64,000 nucleotides of DNA from JAVBNW01 sp031551255. Lineage in GTDB: Bacteria; Bacillota; Clostridia; Christensenellales; UBA1750. How positions within the stretch are numbered: position 1 is the first letter of the stretch; every line of letters starts with the position of its first letter. This document shows positions 1 to 9,002 of this stretch, one piece after another. The notes beneath the pieces are model-generated. The model did no database searches, was not told where the DNA came from, and saw nothing but the letters and a program-made list of their open reading frames with translations. The stretch is taken from NCBI GenBank assembly GCA_031551255.1, contig JAVBNW010000066.1, positions 23,969 through 87,968 of the forward strand, written 5' to 3'. Made by a program: the position numbers and the translations under genes.

Positions 1-2
1 TT

Positions 3-1463
3 GCGCGCGGCTACGCCCTCCGGTTGGCGGCTTACAATAAGCATCAGACCTTGGATTTTTCCGGCATGATCGAACTGATGAACGATGCGGCCTATGCGTT
101 TTCGCAGGATGGCAATCCGGTCATGGTATGCGTCATCAACACAACGAGATACCTTTGGGAGGCGGAAGCGAAGGAACCGCAACCCTACGCCGAACTGGCA
201 GCGGAGGAACTGAATAAGCTTCAAGCGCTTCATCCTAGCCAAGGATTTATCGAACTATGCAAGACCATAACGGGAGCACTCTACAAGGAGTGTGGACGTT
301 ACGACGAAGCGGAAGCCCTGCTTAAGCACGCATATGAAACGTCGCGCCGTAAAGGGGCGAGGCAGAGCATGTGCGGGCCCCTGCTTCATATGGCCGACTT
401 GTATTACAGAAGGAACAACTTCGATGCGGAGAGGAAATGCCTCGCCATCTTCGGGCGCATCGTGACGCGTTATGGCTACGAGTATTTTCGTGAGATGAAC
501 TATACCACGCTGATTCGCGTGTGCGCGCGTTGCATGGAAAAGGGCATATATCCCCATAAAATGCGCAGGATCATCACGCGCTACTTTGGCGAACGAGGAG
601 CGGATCTCATATCCGAGAATCCATCGACGGCAGTCATCGATCCTAAAGCATTTATGGCCAATTTTTCGCCCTCCAAGCAAGGACCCAACATCATCAGGGT
701 TGAGTTCTTTGGCAGCTTTAAGCTGTGCACCGAGGGAATGCAAATCGATGATACCGCCTGGAAGACGCGAAAAACCGGCGGCATTTTGAAGTATATATTG
801 GCATCCGCCGGAAAAGCCGTTCCCAGGGAAGCTTTGGCCGCGATGTTCTGGCCGGAATCCGAGGCGAAGGCCGCCTCGACCTCCCTGCGGGCGGCGTTGT
901 ATGAGCTCCGAAAAGCATTGGCGCGTTTTGACTTAGCTTTTGAAAGCGAAACTGCATTGCTAGCCGAGAATAAAAACGGTTTCCTCGTTGCCGAGGATAC
1001 GATTGTTCAAACCGATGTAAACGACTTCATCCGGCTATATGAAGGATATGGATCGGGAAAGCTGCCCTCAGAGGAAGTAAAGCATGCGCTCGTTGGCGTC
1101 ACGCAGCTATACAAAGGCGATTTTCTTGAGGAAGATCCCTATGATGAATGGGTTATCATGTTGCGGGAGCGATACAGATCCATGTACGTTGAGGCATCGC
1201 ATAGTCTTGCGCAGATTTACTGGAGTGCTGGTGAGTTTGATGCGGCGCAATCGTTGCTGCAACGCCTTATGGAAATTGACCCGTTGGATGAGGAAGCATG
1301 CGGATTGCTGATCGGCGTCTATCAAGCAACGGATCAAAAAAACCGGGCGAGTTCGCTGAGGCGGCAGTTCGTTAAGCACTTTGAGGCGGAAATGGGCATA
1401 AAACCTGAACTAAGCGTCAAGAACAACATTCCAGCGGCCAAAAGCGCAGTTTTTCGGAAATAG
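3..1463 (+). CDS. STAND/BTAD-type transcriptional activator, C-terminal part
   Basis: The frame is open to the left edge, so this is the 3' part of a longer gene; a TTG at 24 is an internal start-like codon only. The first 200 or so residues are helical and TPR-like. Residues about 226-300 (from VEFFGSFKL) form an OmpR/PhoB-type winged helix, and about 340-470 are a bacterial transcriptional activator (BTAD) domain ending near FEAEMGIKPE. In known Clostridial relatives this tail follows a large AAA/STAND ATPase and TPR repeats, giving a ligand-gated activator. I infer the ATPase lies upstream of the window. Targets are unknown; the neighbouring secreted-protein genes are possible ones. Confidence 0.8.
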   Translation, partial: ARGYALRLAAYNKHQTLDFSGMIELMNDAAYAFSQDGNPVMVCVINTTRYLWEAEAKEPQPYAELAAEELNKLQALHPSQGFIELCKTITGALYKECGRYDEAEALLKHAYETSRRKGARQSMCGPLLHMADLYYRRNNFDAERKCLAIFGRIVTRYGYEYFREMNYTTLIRVCARCMEKGIYPHKMRRIITRYFGERGADLISENPSTAVIDPKAFMANFSPSKQGPNIIRVEFFGSFKLCTEGMQIDDTAWKTRKTGGILKYILASAGKAVPREALAAMFWPESEAKAASTSLRAALYELRKALARFDLAFESETALLAENKNGFLVAEDTIVQTDVNDFIRLYEGYGSGKLPSEEVKHALVGVTQLYKGDFLEEDPYDEWVIMLRERYRSMYVEASHSLAQIYWSAGEFDAAQSLLQRLMEIDPLDEEACGLLIGVYQATDQKNRASSLRRQFVKHFEAEMGIKPELSVKNNIPAAKSAVFRK

Positions 1464-1494
1464 CATTTTGCGGCATCGCGCAGTGGCCAACGAG

Positions 1495-1632
1495 CTATGA
1501 AGGTATCCGTGTGGAAGATGTGATGTCGCAGGTAACGCCGTAGTCCTTCATGAGCTGGGCTTTGATGAGGGAATACTCTTTTTCGGCAATGAGCCGTTTG
1601 GTTAGCAACTGCTTTAACATGGCGAGTTGCAT
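1495..1632 (-). CDS. Small SHOCT-like protein of the recombinase-associated type
   Basis: A 45-residue product reading MQLAMLKQLL... then AEKEYSLIKAQLMKDYGV. This pattern (short leucine-rich helix, EKEY, IKAQLMKDYGV) matches the small SHOCT-like proteins often encoded beside serine recombinases and conjugative elements in Clostridia. A GGAGG lies about 17 bases upstream of the ATG, which is too far to be convincing. The frame is open for another 80 residues upstream, but that part is low-complexity and not family-like. No recombinase is adjacent, so it is probably a relic of a mobile element. Together with the conserved element protein at 12.7 kb it suggests past insertion. Confidence 0.5.
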   Translation of the reverse strand: MQLAMLKQLLTKRLIAEKEYSLIKAQLMKDYGVTCDITSSTRIPS

Positions 1633-2202
1633 AAGGACCGAGGCCGAACCTCCGCGGCTAACGCCAAACCGTAGTGCACGGTTGCGGGAAACCCGCCGGC
1701 GTATGCGCGCCGCCAGCGAAGGAGAGAAATCAGGCTGCCCGGCGGCAAGGCAATCTGATCCGGATGGCCGCCCTGCCATCCTTAACGGTTGGTTCGCTCG
1801 CGAGGCGCCGTCCACGCCGCCGCTGAGGAGATATGCAAGAGCTGCTGGTCGGAATTTAAGAGGATGGCTCGGCAATGGGCGCGCCGGGCGCTGGGGTTGT
1901 GAAAGGCGTGTAGTCTTTCATGGTGACGTGGGCGTTTTCTTCTTAAAAAAGAAAACGCCCATTACGCACATGCGTAACGAGCGCTGTGTAACTCTGATAC
2001 CGTGATCGCTCAAGGCGAACGAAGAAACTGTATGTGGTGAGTATAGATGGCCCGTCCATTGTTTATCAACGCATATCAGGGCTATTCTGAAAATAAACGC
2101 ATGTTTTCGCCAGCGGAAAACGTATAACGGGCGTAATACGTTTTCGGGCAGTTTTTACGTTTTGTTTTTCGCATTATTATTGCTGCCCAGGATTCCGTCA
2201 CG
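1633..2202. other. 570-base gap without a recognised gene
   Basis: Apart from the hairpin at 1930-1960 I see no conserved coding frame. The stretch just before 2203 encodes hydrophobic residues in a frame other than that of the following gene, so the signal peptide of that gene may have been lost by frameshift. Confidence 0.4.
1930..1960. terminator. Perfect 10-bp hairpin, terminator-like
   Basis: GGGCGTTTTC and GAAAACGCCC are perfect inverted copies separated by 11 A/T-rich bases. There is no clear T tract beyond either arm, so it could be a weak bidirectional terminator or a small palindromic repeat. Confidence 0.45.
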
Positions 2203-2646
2203 ATGAATGCGTCCGTCGTGTACAGGATGCCCGATAGCACCACTTTCCATATACCCGCAGATAAGGCCACCCCGATCGCCGAGACAACGCCCACGCCATC
2301 GCCAACGAAGGCAACCCCGGAGCCGACGGATGCCGCCGCATATGCCGCGTATCTCAAGGGCTTGCCGGAAGATCAACTGGAGAGCATCGGGCAAGCCATG
2401 AAACAACTTCAGCTCATCCTCACGCCGCTCTCGGATGAGACGGTGGACGCTTTCCTGGCGTTCATTGGCGCGGTTGGCAAAAAGCAGGATCTGCCGCAGA
2501 GCGTGCCGGACGAAAGCGTTTATGATAACGCAATTCTTCTGGTGTTTTCGCAGGAAGGCATGTCCTACACAAGACCGATCATGCGGCTGTGGGCGAAAAG
2601 CCGAAAGGATCGGTTAGCTCTGAGTATGCCGCGTACTTTGACCTGA
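2203..2646 (+). pseudogene. 5' half of a frameshifted exported protein
   Basis: A 147-residue frame with a Thr/Pro-rich linker at about residues 22-42, then a helical segment. Such linkers follow signal peptides or lipoboxes in other proteins of this window, for example at 36378. Here no signal peptide is in frame before the linker. After about 2577 the reading turns unlike protein, while the overlapping frame beginning at 2589 continues sensibly. I therefore read 2203-2646 and 2589-3053 as one gene broken by a single shift near 2580-2600. The family is not recognised. Confidence 0.5.
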
Positions 2647-3053
2647 TGAGCAATCTCAAAAACAGCAGAATGATCGATCACTTCGACGACGGCACGCTGC
2701 GCGTTTCGTGGGGCGTGTTCGGGGATGCCCTTGCATGGCGGCTGAATTTTTGCACCGCTCATCCGAGCTTCTGGCAAACATTGAATATGAAGGACCGACT
2801 GATGACCGATCTGGGCATCTATCTGGGCTGCATTGAGGTCGGCAACCCGCTTTACGTGTACAACGATGAAACGAAGGGGCTTTGGGACGAAGTCAAGGAG
2901 AGCTACGAGCGCTTCGTTGCATCGTATCCCGATTCCGCAGCGATGCCCTTGGTTTCCGGCGCGCTGGCCGAATGGGAAAAGAACGGGTATAAGTACAACG
3001 ACGCCATGGATGCGTATCTTGAAATCGTGAACTACAAAGGAATCCTCGAGTAG
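2589..3053 (+). pseudogene. 3' half of a frameshifted exported protein
   Basis: A 154-residue frame starting at a GTG inside the previous frame. It is rich in aromatic and acidic residues (EYAAYFDLMSNL, LWDEVKESYERFVASYPDS) and ends cleanly with a TAG. There is no ribosome site before the GTG, so independent translation is unlikely and it is best seen as the C-terminal half of the 2203 gene. I recognise no domain. The shift could be a sequencing error, a true mutation or, less likely, programmed frameshifting; the joint GGGCGAAAAGCC has a run of four A. Confidence 0.5.
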
Positions 3054-3146
3054 TTAATAATCAAACGTGTTCTTGGGCGCGTCATCTGCCCATGGCCGAA
3101 CGCGGGCATCATGCCGTCTCCGCGCCCCGGGGGCACGGGCCCCGCC

Positions 3147-4682
3147 CTATTCGCAGTCCACCAATGTGAACGATATCTGATGGACGCCCGGGCAGCGGCC
3201 CAGTTGCGTGGCGATGACGGTGTAATCGCCGATGGGCATCGGGGGGAACTCGGCCTGCCAGCTAAAGGCGCTGCTGACGGTCGCCGTGGTGCTATACGTG
3301 CCGTCGGGGCCTATGATCTCGAGCTGAATCTGGCTGTTGGGTTCTCCTCCGCCAAGGACGGTGGCAAACGGCGCGCAGTTGATCGCATCGCCGAACGGCT
3401 CGAAGATGACGGGCTCAACACACGCGCGGCACAGCAGCGTGAAGCTGACGATGGCTTCGCCGCTGGTACATTGGGCGCTTGCTTGGCTGACGGTAATGGT
3501 ATACGCGCCATCCGCAAGCGCGCCGGACAGAGGAACCTGCCAGGAACCGTTCGTATCGACGACGGCGGAACCACAGAACACGTTGCTGCCGCCGCTGTTT
3601 CTGATGCACAGGCTAACCGCCGCGCCGGGCGCGCCGGTGCCGGTCACGTCCGTCAGGTCGCATGTGATCAAACCGGGCTGAGGCTCCGCAATTTCCGGCG
3701 GCGGGCAGGCGCAGTCCACGGTAAACGCGTTGGCATTCTCGCCGCTCACGCAAACGGCGGTGGTTTGATACGCGGCCGCCGTATAGGCTCCGTTGGGCAG
3801 GATGACCGGCACGGCCAACCGCCACGAGCCGTCCGGGTCCACGGCAGCCGCGCCGCAGAACACCTCCTCGTTGCCGCCGTCACGGACGCACGCGCTGACC
3901 ACGGCTCCAGGCGTGCCTACACCCGAGAGGGCCGTCAACCCGCATACCGACCCGCCAGTGTGGGGGGAATGGATCTCGGGCGGCGGACAGGCGCAATCGA
4001 CGGTAAACGCGCTCCGCGCCTCCGCGCTCGCGCAGCCTCCACCGCTTTGCGCGACAGCCACGACATACGCCCCGTTGGGCAGATTGACCGGCACGGATAC
4101 CCGCCATGCGCCATCGGGCCCGACGGCCGCCGTATCGCAAAACACATCATCCGCGCCTCTGCGTATGCATAGGTCGATCCCGGCTCCAGGCGTGCCGACG
4201 CCGAAGAACTGCTCCTGCAGGCAGATCACGCTTTGATCCAGCGGAAACTGGATGATGGGAGGCGCGCATGGGCAGCTCACCTGAACTGAAACGGACGTTT
4301 GCTGTGCGGCGCAATCCGCCCGCCGCTGAAGCGCCGTGATGGTACGCGCGCCGGGGACATCGAACAATAGGGGCACCCGCCACCTGCCGCCCAGATCAAC
4401 CATAGTACTCGTGATCAAAACGCCGTCCACGAACACGTCCATTGCCGCGCCTCGCGCGCCCGTACCCGAAACGATCCGCATGCCGCAGGGCAGCGCGCCC
4501 CCCGCCGGTTCGAGGATGGTTGGCGCTGGACAGGCGATGGGCGTGCAGCATGGCGGGGAACAGCGCGGCGGACAAGACGAATAGCTGCTACTTTGGCATA
4601 TGCAGCATAGTGTTCTTGAAATTCTGCAAGTTTTTATCCGTTGGTTTCCGCATGAAGGCATGCATGAGGTGAAGCGTCTCAT
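3147..4682 (-). CDS. Cys-rich Ig-like tandem-repeat surface protein
   Basis: The 511-residue product carries about five tandem Ig-like (Big-type) repeats of roughly 80-90 residues. Each has the scheme CPPPEI...GVGTPGA...C.R...VFC.AAV.PDGSWR...LPNGAYT...AFTVDC. Every repeat keeps several cysteines, which would be disulfide-bonded outside the cell or in a coat or matrix. The chosen ATG at 4682 follows GGGGAGG by 10 bases; the frame is open to 4838 but that part looks non-coding. The N-terminus is Cys/Ser-rich and lacks a normal signal peptide, and there is no LPXTG anchor. It is divergent from the NHL/pilin-type gene at 4920, and the two may form one extracellular structure. Function is inferred as structural or adhesive. 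Confidence 0.7.
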   Translation of the reverse strand: MRRFTSCMPSCGNQRIKTCRISRTLCCICQSSSYSSCPPRCSPPCCTPIACPAPTILEPAGGALPCGMRIVSGTGARGAAMDVFVDGVLITSTMVDLGGRWRVPLLFDVPGARTITALQRRADCAAQQTSVSVQVSCPCAPPIIQFPLDQSVICLQEQFFGVGTPGAGIDLCIRRGADDVFCDTAAVGPDGAWRVSVPVNLPNGAYVVAVAQSGGGCASAEARSAFTVDCACPPPEIHSPHTGGSVCGLTALSGVGTPGAVVSACVRDGGNEEVFCGAAAVDPDGSWRLAVPVILPNGAYTAAAYQTTAVCVSGENANAFTVDCACPPPEIAEPQPGLITCDLTDVTGTGAPGAAVSLCIRNSGGSNVFCGSAVVDTNGSWQVPLSGALADGAYTITVSQASAQCTSGEAIVSFTLLCRACVEPVIFEPFGDAINCAPFATVLGGGEPNSQIQLEIIGPDGTYSTTATVSSAFSWQAEFPPMPIGDYTVIATQLGRCPGVHQISFTLVDCE

Positions 4683-4919
4683 GGATTCCCATCCTCCCCT
4701 TATCACATTCATGGTATGAAGGGGTTGATCGACGTGTTCGGCATGAGGAGCGGGCCACCCATAGCAGAGCGGCTCCAGCGTATGAACGCAGGGCGAACCC
4801 CGCCTCCCCTCCCGGAATACAGTGAAGGAGAAAACCATGCACGCCCTATGACAACGCGTGCTTTGCCGCGTCGACTTGAATATAGCCTGTTCCGGCCGAT
4901 GCGTTAAGGAGAAAGCGCT

Positions 4920-6950
4920 ATGGAATTTTCTTTTCAGAGTATCGGTCCAAGGGGTGATCGTCTGGGATCCCTTCCGTACTTAGATACCTTTATTTATACG
5001 CCGGTAAAATACGTGGGCAATGGGCCGGGCTTCAACGACAATATCCTCAAGAACCCCATCCCCGACGTGCCCATCGACATCGCACAGATCAACCACCCCC
5101 GCGGGCTGGCCGCCGACTATCTGGGCAACCTCTACTTCGCCGACGAGTACAACGGCTCGGTACGGGTCGTCATCCCGAACGCCGATGGAGAATGGGTCGT
5201 GCGAACCATCGTCGGCACCGGCGTGGAGGCGGGCTCCGCCGAGCCGCCCAACGGCGTGCTGGCGCAGGGCATCGAGATGTATGAACCGATGGCCGTCGAT
5301 GTCGCGGCCTATTGCCGCTATGTGGTGTTCCTCAACACCGACAGCCACTTGGTGCAGATGCTCGACATGGAGCATCCGGCGGGCGTGTACGAGCGGGATA
5401 TCTACTACAGGGGCTCGCTGCTTCACGCAGCGGGCCAGCCCTATCCCGCCGGGCCGTGGCTGACCACCATCGCCGGGGAATACATCGCGGGCTCGGCCGG
5501 CGGCTACTACGAACCGCCGGATCACGACCCGATGAAGGCGCGGTTCAACAACCCGCAGGGCGTCGCCATCACCGACGATGCGAACACCATCTATGTCGCC
5601 GATACCGAGAACAACGTCATCCGGCTGCTGACCAGGACCGCGCAAGGCGCGTGGCAGATCTTTCCCTTCGCGGGCAGCCCATCCGCCGCGGCGGGCTACG
5701 GCGGGGACGGCGGCCCGGCGCTTAACGCGCTGCTCGACCAGCCTGTCGGCATCGCGCTGGACGATGCTGAGGAGAACCTGTACATCGCCGATATGAACAA
5801 CCAGCGCGTGCGCAGGATCGACCTCGCGACCGGTATCATCACGACGGTCGCGGGCAACGGCGTCATCCCGCCGAATCAGTTTACCAACGTCAACGACGGA
5901 ACCGTGGCGCAACTCGGCGCGCCGCTCAATCAAGTCGCCCTGTTCAAATACCTCAGCGACGTGGCGCTGGACGCCAACGGGAATCTCTATATCGCCGACC
6001 AGGGCAACAACCGCATCCGCAAGATTCTGGCGGACCTGAGTGAAATTCAAACCATCTACGGCGACGGCACCCCGAACCTCATCCAAGCGCCCAGAGGCGT
6101 GGAGGTGAACTGGGCCGGCGAGGTGTTCGCTAGCGATACCGAGGGCGCGAAAATATGGAAGCTGACGCCCGACGGTTTGACGCCGGAGAACTATCCGCCT
6201 GCACCGCCGTGCCTTCAGGCCGCCACCGCGGTCAATCTCTCGGCGAATAAATTCGCCGTCAATGCCGATCTGCCATTGGGCCGGTTTGAGTTCGGAGTGT
6301 TCGATCAGGGCGGGAACCTCGTCGCCTCCGCGTTGAACGGCGTCAATGGCGAAGTGATCTTCCAGGCCATCGCCCTTACCGCGCCGGATATCTATGCCTA
6401 TACCATCCGGGAAATTAGCCCAGACGGCGACGGCTGGGAGACCGACGCCAGCGAGTATCCGGCGATTATCACCGTGGCCATGAGCGAAGAAGGTACGCTC
6501 ATCGCCTCGGTGAGCTACCCGCAGGGTCCGCCGGTCTTCACCAACACCTTTGTTTCCGAACCTCCCGTGCCCGCGACGGCGCGTTTGCGGGCGCTGAAAA
6601 CGGTCTACGGAGCCTGCCTGTCCGCGAATCAGTTCGTCTTCGGCGTTTTCGACGCGAGTGGGAATGAGGCGGCGCGGGCGAGCAACAATGGGAATGGGCA
6701 AATCACGTTTCCCGCTCTTTCGTTCGATCAAGCGGGCGCATACCCTTACACGATACGGGAGCTGAACGCTTCCGGCAATGGCTGGGTCACGGATACTCGA
6801 ATCTTTTCCGCTATCATTACGGTAGCCGTCAGCGAGCAGGGCCAGCTTATAGCAACAGTGAACTATCCCGGCGGGTTCCCCGCCTTTGTCAATAGGTACT
6901 GCCAGCAGGCGTGCCGCTGCCGGCCAAGATGTTGCCGGTTCAGAGGATGA
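4920..6950 (+). CDS. NHL-repeat beta-propeller with two pilin isopeptide-linkage domains
   Basis: 676 residues with AAGGAG seven bases before the ATG. Residues about 55-430 contain repeated NHL-type units (PRGLAADYLGNLYFADE, PQGVAITDDANTIYVADTENN, GNLYIADQGNNRIRKI), predicting a propeller. Residues about 440-545 and 555-660 are two copies of the Spy0128/FctA-like pilin linkage module, recognisable by F.FGVFD..GN...A.N..NG.I.F...Y.YTIRE and a final F.N. These modules usually form self-made isopeptide bonds in Gram-positive pili. Unusually there is no signal peptide at the start and no sortase signal at the end; the protein stops in a Cys/Arg-rich tail (residues about 662-676). It may use another export route or be a truncated relative. 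Confidence 0.8.
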   Translation: MEFSFQSIGPRGDRLGSLPYLDTFIYTPVKYVGNGPGFNDNILKNPIPDVPIDIAQINHPRGLAADYLGNLYFADEYNGSVRVVIPNADGEWVVRTIVGTGVEAGSAEPPNGVLAQGIEMYEPMAVDVAAYCRYVVFLNTDSHLVQMLDMEHPAGVYERDIYYRGSLLHAAGQPYPAGPWLTTIAGEYIAGSAGGYYEPPDHDPMKARFNNPQGVAITDDANTIYVADTENNVIRLLTRTAQGAWQIFPFAGSPSAAAGYGGDGGPALNALLDQPVGIALDDAEENLYIADMNNQRVRRIDLATGIITTVAGNGVIPPNQFTNVNDGTVAQLGAPLNQVALFKYLSDVALDANGNLYIADQGNNRIRKILADLSEIQTIYGDGTPNLIQAPRGVEVNWAGEVFASDTEGAKIWKLTPDGLTPENYPPAPPCLQAATAVNLSANKFAVNADLPLGRFEFGVFDQGGNLVASALNGVNGEVIFQAIALTAPDIYAYTIREISPDGDGWETDASEYPAIITVAMSEEGTLIASVSYPQGPPVFTNTFVSEPPVPATARLRALKTVYGACLSANQFVFGVFDASGNEAARASNNGNGQITFPALSFDQAGAYPYTIRELNASGNGWVTDTRIFSAIITVAVSEQGQLIATVNYPGGFPAFVNRYCQQACRCRPRCCRFRG

Positions 6951-7181
6951 GATGTCGATGCACATTCCCAAGGCATGGATGCTGAGCGCGATCACGCGAA
7001 GAATGTCACGAACAAGGTCACGAGGCTCCTTTATTAAGCATCTCTTTGTATAACGAATCCATGATTTCACGGGAGGAGGAACTCGAATCAAGGAAATACC
7101 GCAACCTTCACACGTGCGGCAGCGTCTAATGCGAGTGCACTCTATATCGCTCGTCTTAGGGCCAAATTAAGAAATGAAACG

Positions 7182-7670
7182 GTGGGAAGCACTTTGCGAT
7201 TACTCTTCAAGCAGCGATTCTTCTCGTGGTTTGACAGCTATGACATTTATGATGAGAGTGGCAACACGGTATTTACCGTCCATGGCAAACTCGATTGGGG
7301 ACACAGGCTTGAGATATACGACGGAGGTGGCCGTTATCTCGGCAGGGTGAAGGAAAAGGTCTTGACCTTCCTGCCGCGCTTTGAAATTTACATCGGCGAG
7401 CAATATGCCGGACAGATCACCAAGGAGTTCACCTTTTTGAAGCCGGTCTTTTCCCTCGATTGCAACGGCTGGGAGGTTCGCGGCGATTGGCTGGGTTGGG
7501 ACTACGAGGTTCACGATCCCGTCGACCGGCCGATCATGACGGCTTCAAAGGAAATCCTCAACTGGACGGATACCTATGTCATCGATGTAGTCGATCAGCG
7601 CGATGCCCTGCTGTCGCTCATGATCGTGCTGGCCATCGACGCGGCAAAATGCTCTCAGTCCTCATCATAG
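7182..7670 (+). CDS. LURP-one-related (tubby C2-like) family protein
   Basis: 162 residues matching the LURP-one-related family: family members begin near LRLLFKQRFFSW and go on with YDIYDESGNTVFTV, LEIYD, FLPRFEIYI and GWEVRGDWLGWDYEV. The fold is a 12-strand tubby-like barrel around a central helix, related to phospholipid scramblases; bacterial roles are undefined. The GTG at 7182 gives the longest frame, but the TTG at 7194 fits the family start and has GGTGGGA five bases ahead, so the true start may be there. It stands alone between decayed regions. Confidence 0.75.
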   Translation: MGSTLRLLFKQRFFSWFDSYDIYDESGNTVFTVHGKLDWGHRLEIYDGGGRYLGRVKEKVLTFLPRFEIYIGEQYAGQITKEFTFLKPVFSLDCNGWEVRGDWLGWDYEVHDPVDRPIMTASKEILNWTDTYVIDVVDQRDALLSLMIVLAIDAAKCSQSSS

Positions 7671-7691
7671 ATCCTCGACGGAGTAAACTAT

Positions 7692-7976
7692 CTATAGAAT
7701 ATGCCCTGCCATTCGCTCAGATTGCCAATGATATGGTTTGCCCATCGCACATACCACAACGCTGTCTTTGATCGGGTCGCTTAAAAGGAGGGTTGACAAA
7801 TCCTCGTGTTCGAGCATGTGCAGGTAGGCCTCCCACGCAGCCATGCCCGACGAAAGGATTCCCCTGATTTTATCGGTCCTGCGGGCGCGGGCGACGATGA
7901 GTTTTAGTTGCTCATGTATGCGCCGGCGCTCGGGGACGGGTTCCAGCCGATCTTTCAGCACGATATAATCCACCAT
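7692..7976 (-). CDS. Small helical protein or C-terminal fragment after a papain-like gene
   Basis: A 94-residue frame with AGGAGG just before ATG 7976; the GTG next to it, at 7973, has better spacing. Content is charged and helical (KLIVARARRTDKIRGILSS). It lies directly downstream of the broken papain-like frames at 7955-9689. It may be the last, still intact gene of that cluster, or the C-terminal helical tail of the broken protein after another frameshift. Not recognised. Confidence 0.4.
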   Translation of the reverse strand: MVDYIVLKDRLEPVPERRRIHEQLKLIVARARRTDKIRGILSSGMAAWEAYLHMLEHEDLSTLLLSDPIKDSVVVCAMGKPYHWQSERMAGHIL

Positions 7977-8425
7977 GACCTCCTGCCGATTTGCATGTGC
8001 GAAGGTTTCGGCATCCCTGTGTTAGCCGCCCTCTGCGGGGCCCTCTCCATCGACCGCTTCCTTGCAGACGATGCGCCATCGTCCTCGTAGCCGATGGTGA
8101 TGCTGTATCTGTGATTGTTGATGCGTCTTGATAGAATGGGACAGCCCTTGTCGATGGATTCGACGATATCGCGATTGATTTGCTCCGCGTCGGTGTCCAA
8201 CATTCTGCCATCTTTGCCGCAGCTAACGGTAACATACTTAGCCGACCAGCCGATTGTTTTCAACAGCCGCAATTCCTCTTGAAACGGCGTTTCGTTGATG
8301 CATTCGAAGCACTCGCAGCCTCTTGAACCTACCCAGTCGCCCACGATCCGGCAAAAAAACGGTTTGCCATGCCGCTGTAAAACGCAAGTTCGGCTCTGTT
8401 CATTTTCGTGCCCGTGATGCTGCAT
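7955..8425 (-). pseudogene. Frameshifted papain/C39-like domain fragment
   Basis: Residues about 40-110 of this frame (ETPFQEELRLLKTIGW through YSITIGYEDDG) resemble the papain/C39-like domains encoded at 9003 and in the MerR fusion, sharing the G-Y-E/D-D/E turn. The frame joins the previous one (8329-8997) around a seven-T run on the coding strand (plus-strand As at 8353-8359): MANRFF in one frame continues as CRIVGDWVG in the other. The reading after GYEDDG is again unlike protein. I read this as a decayed or mis-sequenced continuation of the upstream frame. Confidence 0.5.
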
Positions 8426-8997
8426 GTTGCCGCCAGGAGGTTGACGCTATAGTCGGTTTCATTGCCGTAGTAACGATTTCGGATATGGTGGATATGATTT
8501 TTCTGTTCATTCCAAACCCGCCTTTCGAATTTTTTGCGCGAGCGTTCTTGCTCCGGCAATCGATTCATGATGTCAGTCGCCTTGCGCAGCAAGCCCAGCA
8601 CCACGCGGTCGTTGGCAGAGACGATTCTGAAAAGGCGCTTGAGCTCGGCCCGTACCTCGGGCCTAAGCAATCGCTCGCCGGCATCGGGCGGCAGCGCGTA
8701 GCCCGTCTCGGGCTCGACGCCAAGCTGCGCCCATATCTTCCAGCACGTCCCGTGCGTCGCGTCGAGTTCACCATCGAACACGTACTGCCGGATCACGTCG
8801 AAGATCCTCTCCTGCGCTGCCTTGTTTTCGCATAGATGGTGCAGGTTTGAATCGGCGATATGGTAGCGGCCCTCGATGGGAAAGCCGACGATGGCAAGCA
8901 GCCATTCGGCGGTCTCCCGCGCGTTGCCGGGCGTCACCCCGTCCAGCCGCGCCATGAGGTCGCGTTCAAGCCGACCGTGCGCGGGGTGTTCCAACAC
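8329..8997 (-). CDS. Helical C-terminal region of a broken papain-like protein
   Basis: 222 residues, mostly alpha-helical (AEWLLAIVGFPIEGRYHI, LKRLFRIVSANDRVVLGLLRKA). The GTG at 8997 lacks a ribosome site and lies six bases beyond the TGA of the preceding gene at 9003, in another frame. Upstream of the GTG the frame reads LIQ before running into the previous gene, suggesting that 9689-9003 and 8997-8329 were once one protein. It could equally be a coupled separate gene. The end overlaps the fragment at 7955-8425 by about 100 bases around an A7 run. Confidence 0.5.
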   Translation of the reverse strand: MLEHPAHGRLERDLMARLDGVTPGNARETAEWLLAIVGFPIEGRYHIADSNLHHLCENKAAQERIFDVIRQYVFDGELDATHGTCWKIWAQLGVEPETGYALPPDAGERLLRPEVRAELKRLFRIVSANDRVVLGLLRKATDIMNRLPEQERSRKKFERRVWNEQKNHIHHIRNRYYGNETDYSVNLLAATCSITGTKMNRAELAFYSGMANRFFAGSWATG

Positions 8998-9002
8998 CTG
9001 AA

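Noticed and set aside
4836..4850. A four-codon leader ATGCACGCCCTATGA behind GAAGGAG upstream of the NHL gene
   Set aside because: Too short to judge and not followed by an attenuator structure.
4980..7091. A 703-codon open frame opposite the NHL/pilin gene
   Set aside because: Shadow frame: composition rich in Arg, Gly and Val without any motif, while the plus strand shows clear repeats.
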